The notes under the pieces were generated by a model. It had not been told where the DNA came from. It saw only the letters and a program-made list of their open reading frames with translations, and did not search any database. 64,000 nucleotides of DNA from Streptomyces sp. ISL-36 (lineage in GTDB: Bacteria > Actinomycetota > Actinomycetes > Streptomycetales > Streptomycetaceae): positions 24,540-88,539 of the forward strand of contig NZ_JAGGOS010000061.1 in the NCBI RefSeq assembly GCF_018614205.1, written 5' to 3'. This document shows, one piece after another, positions 15,859 through 24,393 of the stretch. The number at the start of each line of letters is the position of its first letter. The first letter of the stretch is position 1. Position numbers and translations under genes: made by a program.

Positions 15859-16947
15859 GTGAGTGACACACAGAGCGGTATGCACACGGACCAGGGCGGG
15901 GGACAGCGGGCGTACTGGGCGTACATCGGCTCGTTCACCTCGGGCGGCGGCCGAGGCATCACCGTCGCGGCCGTCGACCCGGAGACCGGGGCGCTGACAC
16001 CGCGCACGACCTTCGATCCCTGCGTGAACCCTTCGTGCCTCACCCTCGCCCGAGACACCGGGGTGCTCTACGCGGTGAGCGATACGGAGCAGGGTGCGGC
16101 CCGCGCCCTCCGGACCGGTAGCGACGGGAGCCTGAGCCCTCTCGGCCCGCCCGTCGAGGTGGGTGCGTCCGGCCCCGCGTACCTGAGCCTGGCGGGAAGC
16201 AGGCTGCTGACGGCGAACTACGCTTCCGGCACCGTGAGCAGCCTGTCGGTGGGGGATGACGGCAGCCTGTCGGGACCCGCGCGCTCCTTCGCTCACCGGG
16301 GTTCCGGCCCCGATGCCGACAGGCAGGCAGGGCCGCACGCCCACCAGGTGCTGACCGATCCCAGCGGCCGTTGGGTGCTCACGGTGGATCTCGGCACCGA
16401 TTCGGTGCGGGTCTGCACCCTGGACCAGGACACCGGCGAGCTCCGGGGCCACGGCGAGACGCTGCTGCGCGCCGGGTCCGGGCCTCGTCATCTCGCCTTC
16501 CACCCGGACGGCGAGACGGTCTACGTCCTGCACGAGCTGGAACCCCAGATGACCGTCTGCCACTGGGATGCGGCGTCCGGTCGTCTCGACCCCCTCTCGG
16601 AAGTCGCGATCGACACCGAAGGTGCCCCGGAAGGGGTACGGGTCTACCCCTCCGTCGTCTGCGTCGCGTCCGACGGGCGCTTCGTCTGGGCCGCGGTACG
16701 GGGCAGCGACACGCTCCTCACGTTCTCCCTCACCGACGGAGCCGACAAGCCGCGGCTCACGGACGGCGTGGCGTGCGGCGGCAACTGGCCGCGCGATCTC
16801 GTGGCCGACCCCGCGGGGCGCCGGCTGTACGTGGCCAACGAATGGTCCGGGGACATCACCTGGTTCGACATCGACGGGCCGAGCGGGCGGCTACGCCACG
16901 CCGGCGCCTTGTCGGTACCGGCCGCCGCCTGCGTGGTCTTCTCCTGA
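15859..16947 (+). CDS. Lactonase-family beta-propeller (6-phosphogluconolactonase/Pgl type)
   Basis: This 362-residue protein has recurrent propeller-blade patterns: YWAYIGSFTSGGGRGITVAAVD, GPAYLSLAGSRLLTANYASGTVSSL, PHAHQVLTDPSGRWVLTVDLGTDSV, SGPRHLAFHPDGETVYVLHEL and NWPRDLVADPAGRRLYVANEWSGDI. These are the hallmarks of the 7-bladed YbhE/Pgl lactonase family, which opens sugar lactones. GTG 15859 is chosen because GAGGAGG lies 7 nt upstream. No signal peptide is visible. It is divergent from the pyruvyl transferase and FAD oxidoreductase pair; a lactonase beside an oxidoreductase would fit sugar oxidation to a lactone, then hydrolysis. Confidence 0.88.
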   Translation: MSDTQSGMHTDQGGGQRAYWAYIGSFTSGGGRGITVAAVDPETGALTPRTTFDPCVNPSCLTLARDTGVLYAVSDTEQGAARALRTGSDGSLSPLGPPVEVGASGPAYLSLAGSRLLTANYASGTVSSLSVGDDGSLSGPARSFAHRGSGPDADRQAGPHAHQVLTDPSGRWVLTVDLGTDSVRVCTLDQDTGELRGHGETLLRAGSGPRHLAFHPDGETVYVLHELEPQMTVCHWDAASGRLDPLSEVAIDTEGAPEGVRVYPSVVCVASDGRFVWAAVRGSDTLLTFSLTDGADKPRLTDGVACGGNWPRDLVADPAGRRLYVANEWSGDITWFDIDGPSGRLRHAGALSVPAAACVVFS

Positions 16948-16971
16948 CCGTCGTGTCGGCGTCAGGACGGA

Positions 16972-18237
16972 TCACGACTCACGGGCGGTCCGGGCGGGTG
17001 TCGTCAGTGCCCAGTGGAAATCTCCCGCCCGGCCACCCTCGCTGTCGCTCAGCGAGGTGAGGAAGTCCGACGCGTCGAACAGCTCACCGGCCGACCCGAC
17101 CCCGGCCGACCCGACCAGGTTGGACCCGACGCCCGCCGCCGTGACGCCCGACACCGCGACGCCCGTCGAAGCGCTCCCCGCCGACCCGGTGATCCGTCCG
17201 TCGCCACCGATCAGTTCGTCGCCGTTGATCCGTCCCTCGCCGATCCTGCCGTCGAGGATCCGGATCACCGCCTCCACGGCCAGGGGCGCGGTGACCGCGT
17301 AGATGTCCCGGCCGCGGGCCACGGCACGCCGCTCCTCGCCGTCCGAGCGGACGACGACCTCCACGAGGAAGGTCTGGGCGGACCGCCCGCGCTCGTCGAC
17401 GGCCGCGGGGGACGGCGTGTCCGGGGAGACCAGGTCGTTGACCGCCTCGACCGTCATGAACGTCCGGATCTCTCCCGTGCGCACATGGCGCGGGACGGTC
17501 ACGCTCTCCGCCATCGTGAACTCTCCGACCACGCTCCGCTCGCCGACCGGCTCGGGGAACGACCATCGTGACCGGGGCTGTTCGCCGGTACGGAACTCCA
17601 GACGCCCGTTCGTGTGCAGGAGGCGACGGCCGTCCCGGCGCTGCCGCGAGACCCGGCTCGACGCCCGCGTACCGGCCGTCGGGTGCCAGCTGTTCAGCGC
17701 GTACGCGACGAGAACCTCGTCGGCGGCCGACCGGTCCCGGCCCAGGGCCGCGGAGACCAGCAGATCGCTCAGCCCGCCGTAGAACGCCATCGCCGGGACG
17801 ATCACGGTGCCCGCCTCACGGGCGCGGTCCGCGAAGCGCGTGAACGTGTCCGCGACGGCCTCCAGTTCGGCTGCCACGTCCACGTACGGAATCCTGGCGC
17901 GCAGCGCCGCCTCGATCACCGGAGCGGCCGTCGAGGCGAACGGACCGGCGCAGTTGACGACCGCGGAGGCGCCCGACAGGGCCCGGTCGAGCGAGGCAGG
18001 GTCGTCGATCGTCGCCGGCCGTACGTCGAGCCCGCCATGGTCCGCCGCCAGCGCCTGGAGCCGGTCGGCGTCGCGACCGGAGAGGACCGGTGTCCACCCC
18101 CGGTCGAGCAACTCCGCCACCACGAAGCGCCCCGTGTGCCCGTACGCGCCGTAGACCACGACCGTGCGTTCCGCCCGCGCCGGACCCTGGCTCACCGTTC
18201 TCCCCGTTCCCACCGTTGATTCGTTCATGCCGGCCAT
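16972..18237 (-). CDS. Saccharopine dehydrogenase-like NAD(P)-binding protein (trans-acting enoyl reductase type)
   Basis: This ~421-residue protein has an N-terminal Rossmann motif TVVVYGAYGHTGRFVVAELL, then GASAVVNCAGPFASTAAPVIEAAL and IPYVDVAAELEAV, typical of saccharopine dehydrogenase-family / trans-acting enoyl reductase-like proteins. Near residues 355-390 it carries Gly-Ser-Ala-Val low complexity (SGVTAAGVGSNLVGSAGVG), encoded by repetitive DNA and not expected in the family. ATG 18237 or 18228 is the start. It is divergent from the AraC-type regulator. The substrate is unknown. Confidence 0.83.
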   Translation of the reverse strand: MAGMNESTVGTGRTVSQGPARAERTVVVYGAYGHTGRFVVAELLDRGWTPVLSGRDADRLQALAADHGGLDVRPATIDDPASLDRALSGASAVVNCAGPFASTAAPVIEAALRARIPYVDVAAELEAVADTFTRFADRAREAGTVIVPAMAFYGGLSDLLVSAALGRDRSAADEVLVAYALNSWHPTAGTRASSRVSRQRRDGRRLLHTNGRLEFRTGEQPRSRWSFPEPVGERSVVGEFTMAESVTVPRHVRTGEIRTFMTVEAVNDLVSPDTPSPAAVDERGRSAQTFLVEVVVRSDGEERRAVARGRDIYAVTAPLAVEAVIRILDGRIGEGRINGDELIGGDGRITGSAGSASTGVAVSGVTAAGVGSNLVGSAGVGSAGELFDASDFLTSLSDSEGGRAGDFHWALTTPARTARES

Positions 18238-18287
18238 CGTGCCCGCGTGGGGTACGCGGCCGTGAGTGGCAGCCCTGCCGCGGCTCG

Positions 18288-18293
18288 TACACT
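18288..18293 (+). promoter_or_regulatory. -10 element TACACT, leaderless AraC-type gene
   Basis: TACACT ends seven bases before ATG 18301 and no ribosome site is present, so the transcript probably begins at the start codon. It lies inside the 63-bp divergent region shared with the saccharopine dehydrogenase-like gene. Confidence 0.5.
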
Positions 18294-18300
18294 TTCGGAC

Positions 18301-19266
18301 ATGAGCAGCGTCGCGCTGGCCGTCACCGACGGCGTCCCCCACTTCGAACTGGCGGCTGCGTGCGACGTCTTCGGCGTCGACAGGTCCGACCTCGTCGACC
18401 CCTGGTACGACTTCACCGTCTGCGGCCCGGCCTCCGTGGGCGTCGGCGACCGGTTCCGGCTCGAACCCGACAAGGGCCTCGACCAGCTCGTCCACGCCGA
18501 CACCGTGATCGTGCCGGCCTGCGCCGACCCCGAGGCGGATCCGCCCGCCGAGCTGGTCGAGGCCGTGCGCGCCGCGCACGACGCCGGAGCGCGCGTGGCC
18601 TCGCTGTGCACGGGTGCGTTCGTGCTGGCCGCCGCGGGACTGCTGGACGGACGACGGGCCACGACACACTGGTGGCACGCCGCGATGCTCGCCGCCCGCC
18701 ACCCCCGTGTACAGGTCGACCCGGACGTGCTCTACGTCGACGACGGCCGCGTCCTGACCTCCGCCGGCAAGGCCGCGGCGATGGACCTGTGCCTCCACCT
18801 CGTCCGCCTCGACCACGGCTCGGCGGTCGCCAACGCCGTCGCCCGTCGCCTCGTCGTACCGCCCCACCGGGCCGGTGGACAGGCCCAGTTCGTCGCCACC
18901 CCCGTGCCCGAGCCCCGCAGCCACTCCCTCGACGCGCTGTTCTCCTGGGTGTCGGCGCGGCTGGACCGGCCGCTGACCGTGGAGGACCTGGCTCGGCGCG
19001 CGAACATGAGCTCGCGCAATCTGGCCCGCCACTTCCACGCCGTCACCGGCACCACTCCGCTGCGCTGGCTCTCGACCCAGCGGATCCGCCGGGCCCAGGA
19101 GCTCCTGGAGACCACCGACGACAGCATCGACACGATCGCGGCGGCCACCGGCATGGGCACCGCGACCACCCTGCGCCGCCACTTCCACCGCACCCTCGGT
19201 GTCCCCCCGGACGCCTACCGGCGTACCTTCCGCAGCGCGCGCCCCGCACACGCGGCCGAGTCCTGA
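18301..19266 (+). CDS. GlxA-type AraC-family regulator (DJ-1/PfpI + HTH)
   Basis: This is a 321-residue two-domain regulator. Residues 1 to ~190 form a DJ-1/PfpI-like amidotransferase fold with the nucleophile-elbow motif ASLCTGAFVLAAAGLLDGRRATTHW. Residues ~215-321 are an AraC DNA-binding domain, with MSSRNLARHFHAVTGTTPLRWL and TLRRHFHRTLGVPPDAYRRTF as the two helix-turn-helix units. ATG 18301 fits the -10 box seven bases upstream. It probably regulates the divergent saccharopine dehydrogenase-like gene. The ligand is unknown. Confidence 0.9.
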   Translation: MSSVALAVTDGVPHFELAAACDVFGVDRSDLVDPWYDFTVCGPASVGVGDRFRLEPDKGLDQLVHADTVIVPACADPEADPPAELVEAVRAAHDAGARVASLCTGAFVLAAAGLLDGRRATTHWWHAAMLAARHPRVQVDPDVLYVDDGRVLTSAGKAAAMDLCLHLVRLDHGSAVANAVARRLVVPPHRAGGQAQFVATPVPEPRSHSLDALFSWVSARLDRPLTVEDLARRANMSSRNLARHFHAVTGTTPLRWLSTQRIRRAQELLETTDDSIDTIAAATGMGTATTLRRHFHRTLGVPPDAYRRTFRSARPAHAAES

Positions 19267-19399
19267 CCGACGCCGTCGCGCCCCAGTGGCGGCACCGCCT
19301 GTGCGCGCTGCCGGCCACGGCGGGCGTGGCCGCGATGGGCTGGGCAGGCGGCGGGACACTCCGAAGTGACACGACACCCGGTCCAGGCCGGGACCGGCC

Positions 19400-19405
19400 T
19401 ACGCT
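19400..19405 (+). promoter_or_regulatory. -10 element TACGCT, leaderless phosphoesterase gene
   Basis: TACGCT ends six bases before ATG 19412, with no ribosome site between them. This is the leaderless arrangement seen repeatedly in this window. Confidence 0.5.
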
Positions 19406-19411
19406 GAGCCC

Positions 19412-19915
19412 ATGCGGCTTCTGCTGACGTCCGACACGCATGTGCCCGCCCGGGCCAAGACCCTGCCGGACCCCCTTCTGGCCGGAATCGACGAGGCCGA
19501 TGTCGTGATCCACGCCGGGGACTGGACCGACGAGGCGACGCTCGACCTCTTCGAGTCCAGGTCGCGCCGGCTGATCGGCGTGTTCGGCAACAACGACGGC
19601 CCGCCGCTGCGCAGACGGCTGCCCGAGATCGCCCGCGCCGAACTGGCCGGACTGCGGTTCGGCGTCGTGCACGAGACAGGAGCGGCCGGCGGTCGCGAAC
19701 GCCGTTGCGCCGCACGCTTCCCGGACCTGGACGTGCTGGTGTTCGGCCACAGCCACATTCCCTGGGACACCCTCGCTCCCGGCGGCCTGAGGCTGCTCAA
19801 TCCCGGCTCTCCCACAGACCGCAGACGGCAGCCCTTCTGCACGTTCATCACTCTGAACGTCTCGGACGGGGCACTTCACGACGTGACACTGCACAAGCTG
19901 CCGCCGAGGCGCTGA
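19412..19915 (+). CDS. YfcE-type metallophosphoesterase
   Basis: This 167-residue calcineurin-like phosphoesterase has all metal-site blocks: SDTHVP (residues 7-12), HAGDWTD (~34), FGNND (~58-62), VVHETG in place of the usual GHG-type block, and the final FGHSHIP (~111-117). The length fits the short YfcE/MJ0936 group, which hydrolyses phosphodiesters in the cytoplasm with two metal ions. It starts at ATG 19412 from a probable leaderless promoter and converges on the DHFR-like gene with a 28-bp gap. Confidence 0.9.
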   Translation: MRLLLTSDTHVPARAKTLPDPLLAGIDEADVVIHAGDWTDEATLDLFESRSRRLIGVFGNNDGPPLRRRLPEIARAELAGLRFGVVHETGAAGGRERRCAARFPDLDVLVFGHSHIPWDTLAPGGLRLLNPGSPTDRRRQPFCTFITLNVSDGALHDVTLHKLPPRR

Positions 19916-19943
19916 CGAGTGGCGATCCCCTGCGGGAACCGAA

Positions 19944-20561
19944 CTACCGCTCGTCGCGGGGCAGGTGCCCCTTGGCGTCGTCGTAGCTCGCCTCTCCGGG
20001 CGGGGCGGCGGGGGAGTACACCAGGTCCAGGACGCCCGTCTCGAAGGTCTCGGCGGAGCGCAGCGTCAGCGGCGTGGACGTCTCGGCCTCGTCGAACAGC
20101 CGCATGCCCTTGCGTACGGCGATCGGGTGCACGAGCAGATTGAGCTCGTCCAGCAGTCGAGCGGCGAGGAGCTGCCGCACCACGGACACCGAGCCGCTGA
20201 TCGCGATGGGGCTCCCGCCCGGCAGGCTCTTCAGCGCCGTGACCGCGTCGAGGAGATCGCCCTCGTGCTGCTCGGAGTTCCGCCACGTCAAGGAGAGTTG
20301 CCGATGCGAGACCACGATCTTGCGCGCATCACCGAGAACCTTGGCGAAGGGCGCGTCCTCGCCACCCGCCGCCTCGCGCTCCGGCCAGGCGCCCGCGAAG
20401 CTCTCGTACGTCCTGCGCCCGAGGAGCAGCGTGTCCGCCCGGCCGAGGACGGCGTCGACGGTGGCGCCCATCTCGTCGTTGAAGTAGGGGAAGTGCCAGT
20501 GGTGGGGATCCTCGACGACCCCGTCGAGCGAGATGAACAGCTGGGCGATGATCTTCCTCAC
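19944..20561 (-). CDS. Dihydrofolate reductase-family (RibD C-terminal-like) protein
   Basis: This 205-residue protein opens with RKIIAQLFISLDGVVEDP, then TLLLGRRTYESFAGAWP, ARKIVVSHRQL, IAISGSVSVVRQLL and LDELNLLVHPIAVRKGMRLF. These are the conserved blocks of the RibD_C/YwjB/YyaP group that reduces NADPH-dependent substrates. GTG 20561 is preferred because GGAG lies 7 nt upstream; ATG 20573 is an alternative adding four residues. It is not clearly part of an operon. The physiological substrate is unknown. Confidence 0.9.
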   Translation of the reverse strand: MRKIIAQLFISLDGVVEDPHHWHFPYFNDEMGATVDAVLGRADTLLLGRRTYESFAGAWPEREAAGGEDAPFAKVLGDARKIVVSHRQLSLTWRNSEQHEGDLLDAVTALKSLPGGSPIAISGSVSVVRQLLAARLLDELNLLVHPIAVRKGMRLFDEAETSTPLTLRSAETFETGVLDLVYSPAAPPGEASYDDAKGHLPRDER

Positions 20562-20622
20562 GTGACACTCCATGGGTGGGCCCGACGCGACAGCGTGCCT
20601 TCGGACGGTAGACGGCACGACC

Positions 20623-20649
20623 GCCCCGGGCACATCGCCGGCCCGGGGC
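20623..20649 (-). terminator. Hairpin terminator after the type III PKS operon
   Basis: A perfect 9-bp stem (GCCCCGGGC at 20623-20631, complement at 20641-20649) has a 9-nt loop and lies 53 bp after the stop of the last minus-strand gene of the operon (20702). It also separates the operon from the DHFR-like gene downstream. Confidence 0.65.
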
Positions 20650-20701
20650 ACGCCGATGAACTGCGCCGGCCGGACCCCCCCGCCCCACCTGTCGGTACGG
20701 G

Positions 20702-21727
20702 TCAGGCCAGCAGGTTCACGGCGTGCTGGAACAGGCCGGGGAACCGGGCCGCGGTCGGCGGGATCAGGGGTGCGAGCCGAGGCTGGTTCCGGGTCCACAG
20801 CAGGGACTTCGTCAGCAGGCGGTAGCTGCGGGACAGACGGCACCACGCGCGTTCGTACTCCTGCGGGCGGCCCTCGCGCAGACAGCGCACCAGTTCGGCC
20901 GCCGCCCGCAGAGCGAGAGTGAGGCCCTCACCCGTCAGCGCGTCGACGTAACCCGCGGCGTCGCCGACGAACAGGACACGGCCCGCCACCCGGCAACGGG
21001 CCTGCTGGCGCAACGGCCCGGCGCCCCGGACCGGGGTCCTGTCGGCCGTACCGAGGCGGGAGGCGAGAAGCGGGAAACGGGCCAGCTGAGCGTCGTAAGG
21101 GGCCTGTCGGGACGTGAGGACGGCGACGCCGACCTGACGTGGTCCCAGCGGGGTGACGTACGCCTCGCACCCGGCCGACCAGTGCACCTCGACCAGATCG
21201 CTCCACGGCTCGACGGCGTAGTGGCGGCGCAATCCGTACCGCGGGCGCCGTGCGGCCGCCGGCCGTACGGTCAGTCCGAGTGCCTGCCGGGTGGGTGAGT
21301 GGAGTCCGTCGGCCGCCACGAGGTAGCGGGCGGCCATGCCGTCCGCGGTGACATGCCCTTCGTACTGGCTCACCTGGCGAATGCGCCGCGGGACGACCGG
21401 GATGCCGAGCTGAGCGGCCTTGGCGGTGAGCGCCTTGTGCAGCAGCGTGCGGCGTGCGCCGAGGCCGTACCCTTCGCGGAAAACGGCTTCCGCGCGCCGG
21501 CCGCCGACGGCGTCCATGTACCGGATGCCCCGCAACGGCAGGCCGGCCACGTCCACATCGAGGTCCCGCAGGGCGCTCACCGCCCCGGGCATCAGACCCT
21601 CTCCGCAGGCCTTGTCGACGGGGGCGGGCCGCGGCTCGGCGACCACGACGTCGAAACCGCATCGCACCCCGTGGATCGCGGTGGCCAGGCCCGCGGGGCC
21701 CCCGCCGACGACCAGGAGATCGATCAC
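20702..21727 (-). CDS. FAD-dependent oxidoreductase of the type III PKS operon
   Basis: This 341-residue flavoprotein has DLLVVGGGPAGLATAIHG at the N-terminus, a mid-chain YLVAADGLHSPTRQALG (DG motif) and RVLFVGDAAGYVDALTGEGLTLAL near the C-terminus. It fits the geranylgeranyl-reductase/aromatic monooxygenase superfamily. GTG 21727 overlaps the upstream methyltransferase stop by 4 bp (GTGA), so they are coupled. In the known srs operon of S. griseus a flavoprotein hydroxylates the alkylresorcinol; an equivalent ring oxidation, or alternatively reduction of a prenyl chain, is the likely role here. Confidence 0.87.
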   Translation of the reverse strand: MIDLLVVGGGPAGLATAIHGVRCGFDVVVAEPRPAPVDKACGEGLMPGAVSALRDLDVDVAGLPLRGIRYMDAVGGRRAEAVFREGYGLGARRTLLHKALTAKAAQLGIPVVPRRIRQVSQYEGHVTADGMAARYLVAADGLHSPTRQALGLTVRPAAARRPRYGLRRHYAVEPWSDLVEVHWSAGCEAYVTPLGPRQVGVAVLTSRQAPYDAQLARFPLLASRLGTADRTPVRGAGPLRQQARCRVAGRVLFVGDAAGYVDALTGEGLTLALRAAAELVRCLREGRPQEYERAWCRLSRSYRLLTKSLLWTRNQPRLAPLIPPTAARFPGLFQHAVNLLA

Positions 21728-22260
21728 GGGGCCGCGCCGGGGGAGGGGAGGGAGCGCGCCGGCGCCAGCGCGTTGTTCTCGCAGCGGATACGGACGGTCA
21801 GCAGCGCCGCGTTCAGCAGCGAGAAGCCCACGGCGGTCACCCAGGCGGTGTGCACCAGGGGCAGGGCCATGCCCTCGACGACGACGGCCACATAGTTGGG
21901 GTGGCGCAGGTACCGGTAGGGGCCGGAGGTGATCAGGGGAAGGCCGGGGACGATCAGCACGCGCGTGTGCCAGCGGGGGCCGAGGGTGCTGATGCACCAC
22001 CAGCGCAGCGCCTGTGCGGCGAGGACGAGGATCAGCGCGGGCCAGCCGAGCAGGGGCAGGAAGGGCCGGTCGGCCGCCCAGGGCTCCATCAGGCAGCCGA
22101 GCAGGAGCGCGGTATGCAGGGCCACCATCGTCGTGTAGTGCCCGCCGCCGTGTTCGCGGCCGCCCCGGGCGCGGCTCCAGGCGCCGTTGCGGCGGGCCAC
22201 GGCGAGCTCCGCGAACCGCTCGGCGACGACCAGCAGGACCAGTACGGTGTACGGCGTCAT
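21724..22260 (-). CDS. Isoprenylcysteine carboxyl methyltransferase-family membrane methyltransferase
   Basis: This 178-residue integral membrane protein has about four to five hydrophobic segments and the family signature GPYRYLRHPNYVAVVVEG, with a later RIRCENNAL segment. In actinobacteria such proteins commonly sit directly after a type III polyketide synthase and O-methylate its alkylresorcinol product (SrsB type). It begins 7 bp after the PKS stop and overlaps the FAD gene, giving a tightly packed three-gene operon. Confidence 0.9.
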   Translation of the reverse strand: MTPYTVLVLLVVAERFAELAVARRNGAWSRARGGREHGGGHYTTMVALHTALLLGCLMEPWAADRPFLPLLGWPALILVLAAQALRWWCISTLGPRWHTRVLIVPGLPLITSGPYRYLRHPNYVAVVVEGMALPLVHTAWVTAVGFSLLNAALLTVRIRCENNALAPARSLPSPGAAP

Positions 22261-22267
22261 TCCCCAC

Positions 22268-23347
22268 TCACCAGGCCAGCAGGACGAGTTCGGACGAGAA
22301 ACCGGGCCCGAAGGCGATCATCAGGCCGGTCGTTCCCGGGGGCGGCGCTCCGGTCTGCGTGTCGCGCAGGATCTGCAGCACCGAGGCCGAGGAGAGGTTT
22401 CCCGCGGCTGCCAGGGCCCGGCGGCTCGCGGCGAGGGCAGAGTCCGGCAGGTCGAGCTCCTCGGCGAGCGCGTCCAGGATCCTGGGACCGCCCGGGTGGC
22501 AGATCCACGCCGTGACATCGCCCGGCTTGAGATCGTGTCCGGCGAGGAAGGACTCGATCTCCTCGGAGACGTGCAATCTGACCAGCTCGGGGAGCTCGCG
22601 GCCGAGCACCATGCGGAAGCCCCAGTCGCCGATGTCCCAGCCCAACAGATGCTCGGTCCCGGGGTACAGGCGGCTGCGGGTGGCCACGACCGCCGGTCCA
22701 CGGCGGTCGCCACCGTACGACGGGGTGGGGGGCGCGGGGGCACGGCCGGCGCCGACGGCCACCAGTGCGGCAGCTCCGTCCCCGAACAGACTGCCCGCCA
22801 CCAGGTTCGCCATCGACATGTCCGTGCGCTGCAGGGTGAGGGAGCACAGTTCGGTGGAGAGGAGGAGCGCGGTGTCGTCGGGCCGGCCGGCGAGGTAGTC
22901 GTGGACGCGGGCCAGTCCGGCGGCCCCCGCTGAGCAGCCGAGCCCGAACAGCGGCAGCCGCTTGACATCGGGCCGCAGGCCGACCCGTGCGGCCAGCCTC
23001 GCCTCCAGGGAAGGGGCCGCGACGCCGGTCACCGTCGTCGAGACGACCAGGTCGATCTCTTCCGCCCGCACCCCCGACTCGTCGAGTGCCCGCTCGACCG
23101 CTTCGGCGCCGAGGGCGACGGCCAGCTCGACGAACAGGCGGTTGGTCTCGCCGAAGCAGCCGAGTCCGCGGTAACGGTCGAGGGGTAGGGCGAGATGACG
23201 CGTCTCCACTTGGGCCGCCGCGTGCAGCCTGCGCAGAAGACCGCTGTCGGCCCCGGGCGGAAGGCAGGAAGCGAGGGCGTCGGTGATCTCTTGCTGCGGG
23301 TAGCGGTGCGGCGGGAAAGCCGTGCTCACCGCAAGGACGCGAGTCAT
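22268..23347 (-). CDS. Type III polyketide synthase (chalcone/alkylresorcinol synthase family)
   Basis: This is a 359-residue chalcone synthase-fold enzyme. The catalytic triad is present: Cys138 in LFGLGCSAGAAG, His284 in WICHPGGPR and Asn317 in AAAGNLSSASV; FGPGFSSELVLL is near the C-terminus. It condenses an acyl starter with malonyl-type extenders to a resorcinol, pyrone or naphthalene product. It is the first gene of an operon with a methyltransferase and FAD oxidoreductase, and is divergent from a UbiA prenyltransferase. ATG 23347 lies six bases after a -10-like TATGTT. The gene order resembles srsABC, but product identity is not deducible. Confidence 0.93.
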   Translation of the reverse strand: MTRVLAVSTAFPPHRYPQQEITDALASCLPPGADSGLLRRLHAAAQVETRHLALPLDRYRGLGCFGETNRLFVELAVALGAEAVERALDESGVRAEEIDLVVSTTVTGVAAPSLEARLAARVGLRPDVKRLPLFGLGCSAGAAGLARVHDYLAGRPDDTALLLSTELCSLTLQRTDMSMANLVAGSLFGDGAAALVAVGAGRAPAPPTPSYGGDRRGPAVVATRSRLYPGTEHLLGWDIGDWGFRMVLGRELPELVRLHVSEEIESFLAGHDLKPGDVTAWICHPGGPRILDALAEELDLPDSALAASRRALAAAGNLSSASVLQILRDTQTGAPPPGTTGLMIAFGPGFSSELVLLAW

Positions 23348-23353
23348 TGCTCC

Positions 23354-23419
23354 AACATAGGGACAGTGTGGCGTCGGAGCCCTGAACCCGGCCGCCACGG
23401 GCGCGCCGTCCCCTAGCGT
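23354..23419. promoter_or_regulatory. Divergent leaderless promoters between type III PKS and UbiA genes
   Basis: On the minus strand TATGTT (23359-23354) ends six bases before the PKS ATG. On the plus strand TAGCGT (23414-23419) ends six bases before the UbiA GTG. Both genes are thus probably leaderless, and both promoters fit in 78 bp. One regulator could act on both. Confidence 0.55.
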
Positions 23420-23425
23420 GGTGCG

Positions 23426-24325
23426 GTGCCCGTCACCACCGATGAAGGAGCCCACGCGCGCCCCGCGTCCGTGGGGTTCGGGATCACCGAACGCTCCACT
23501 TTCTTGTGCCTTCTGAAGGCCAGTCATCCGCTGCCGGCGGCCGCTGTCACCGCCCTCACCGCGCTGCTTGCCGCCGCCGTCGGACTGGGCCCCGGCGCGT
23601 GCGCCCGAGCAGTGGCCGCGGTCGCCGCGGGCCAGTTGTCGATCGGCTGGTGCAACGACCGGTTGGACCTGGCGCGCGACCGGGCCGCCGGACGCCGCGA
23701 CAAGCCGCTGGCCGCCGGGACCCTACGGCCCACCACGGTCGGTGCGGCCGCCTGCGTGGCCCTGCTCGCCTGCATCCCGCTGTCACTGGCCTGCGGGTTT
23801 CGGGCCGGGTGGGTCCACCTCGGCTGCGTCGCCGCCGCATGGACCTACAACCTGTGGCTCAAACAGACGATCGCCTCCTGGCTGCCGTACGCCGTCGCCT
23901 TCGGGCTGCTTCCGGCGTTCCTGACGCTGGCTCTCCCGGGCAGCCCATGGCCGCCCCCGTGGTTGACGGCCGCGGCGGCCCTGCTGGCCGTCGGCGCCCA
24001 CTTCGCCAACGTCCTGCCGGACATCGAGGAGGACGTCGCGGGCGGTGTGCTGGGACTTCCGCAGAGACTGGGACGGCGCGGATCGATCGCGATGGCCGCG
24101 ATCCTGGCCTTCGCCTCCTGTGCGGTGATGACCGTGGGGTCGCCGGGACCCGTGAGCACAGGGGGAGGCGTTCTCCTGGGGGTGACACTGATGCTGTGTC
24201 TGCTCACGGTGGGAGGGCCGCCCGCTCTCGCCCGCGGGCGACTGCCCTTCGTCGCCATCATGGCGATGGCCGTGGTCGACGCCGCACTGCTGGTGCTGGC
24301 GGGCCGCACGCTCGCCCCGGGATAG
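23426..24325 (+). CDS. UbiA-family prenyltransferase
   Basis: This 299-residue membrane protein with about eight or nine hydrophobic helices carries both Asp-rich motifs of the family. The first is NDRLDLARD (Asn77, Asp78, Asp81, Asp85) followed by DKPLAAG. The second is LPDIEEDVAGG with LPQRLG. UbiA enzymes transfer a prenyl group from a polyprenyl diphosphate to an aromatic acceptor. It is divergent from the type III PKS operon and is the natural candidate to prenylate that operon's phenolic product. The GTG start has a -10 box six bases upstream. Confidence 0.92.
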   Translation: MPVTTDEGAHARPASVGFGITERSTFLCLLKASHPLPAAAVTALTALLAAAVGLGPGACARAVAAVAAGQLSIGWCNDRLDLARDRAAGRRDKPLAAGTLRPTTVGAAACVALLACIPLSLACGFRAGWVHLGCVAAAWTYNLWLKQTIASWLPYAVAFGLLPAFLTLALPGSPWPPPWLTAAAALLAVGAHFANVLPDIEEDVAGGVLGLPQRLGRRGSIAMAAILAFASCAVMTVGSPGPVSTGGGVLLGVTLMLCLLTVGGPPALARGRLPFVAIMAMAVVDAALLVLAGRTLAPG

Positions 24326-24393
24326 AAAGGCTCGGGCCCGGGATCCACCGTTTGCGCGGATTGGCCCTGTGCGAGGTCGGGCATGGGCGGTGT

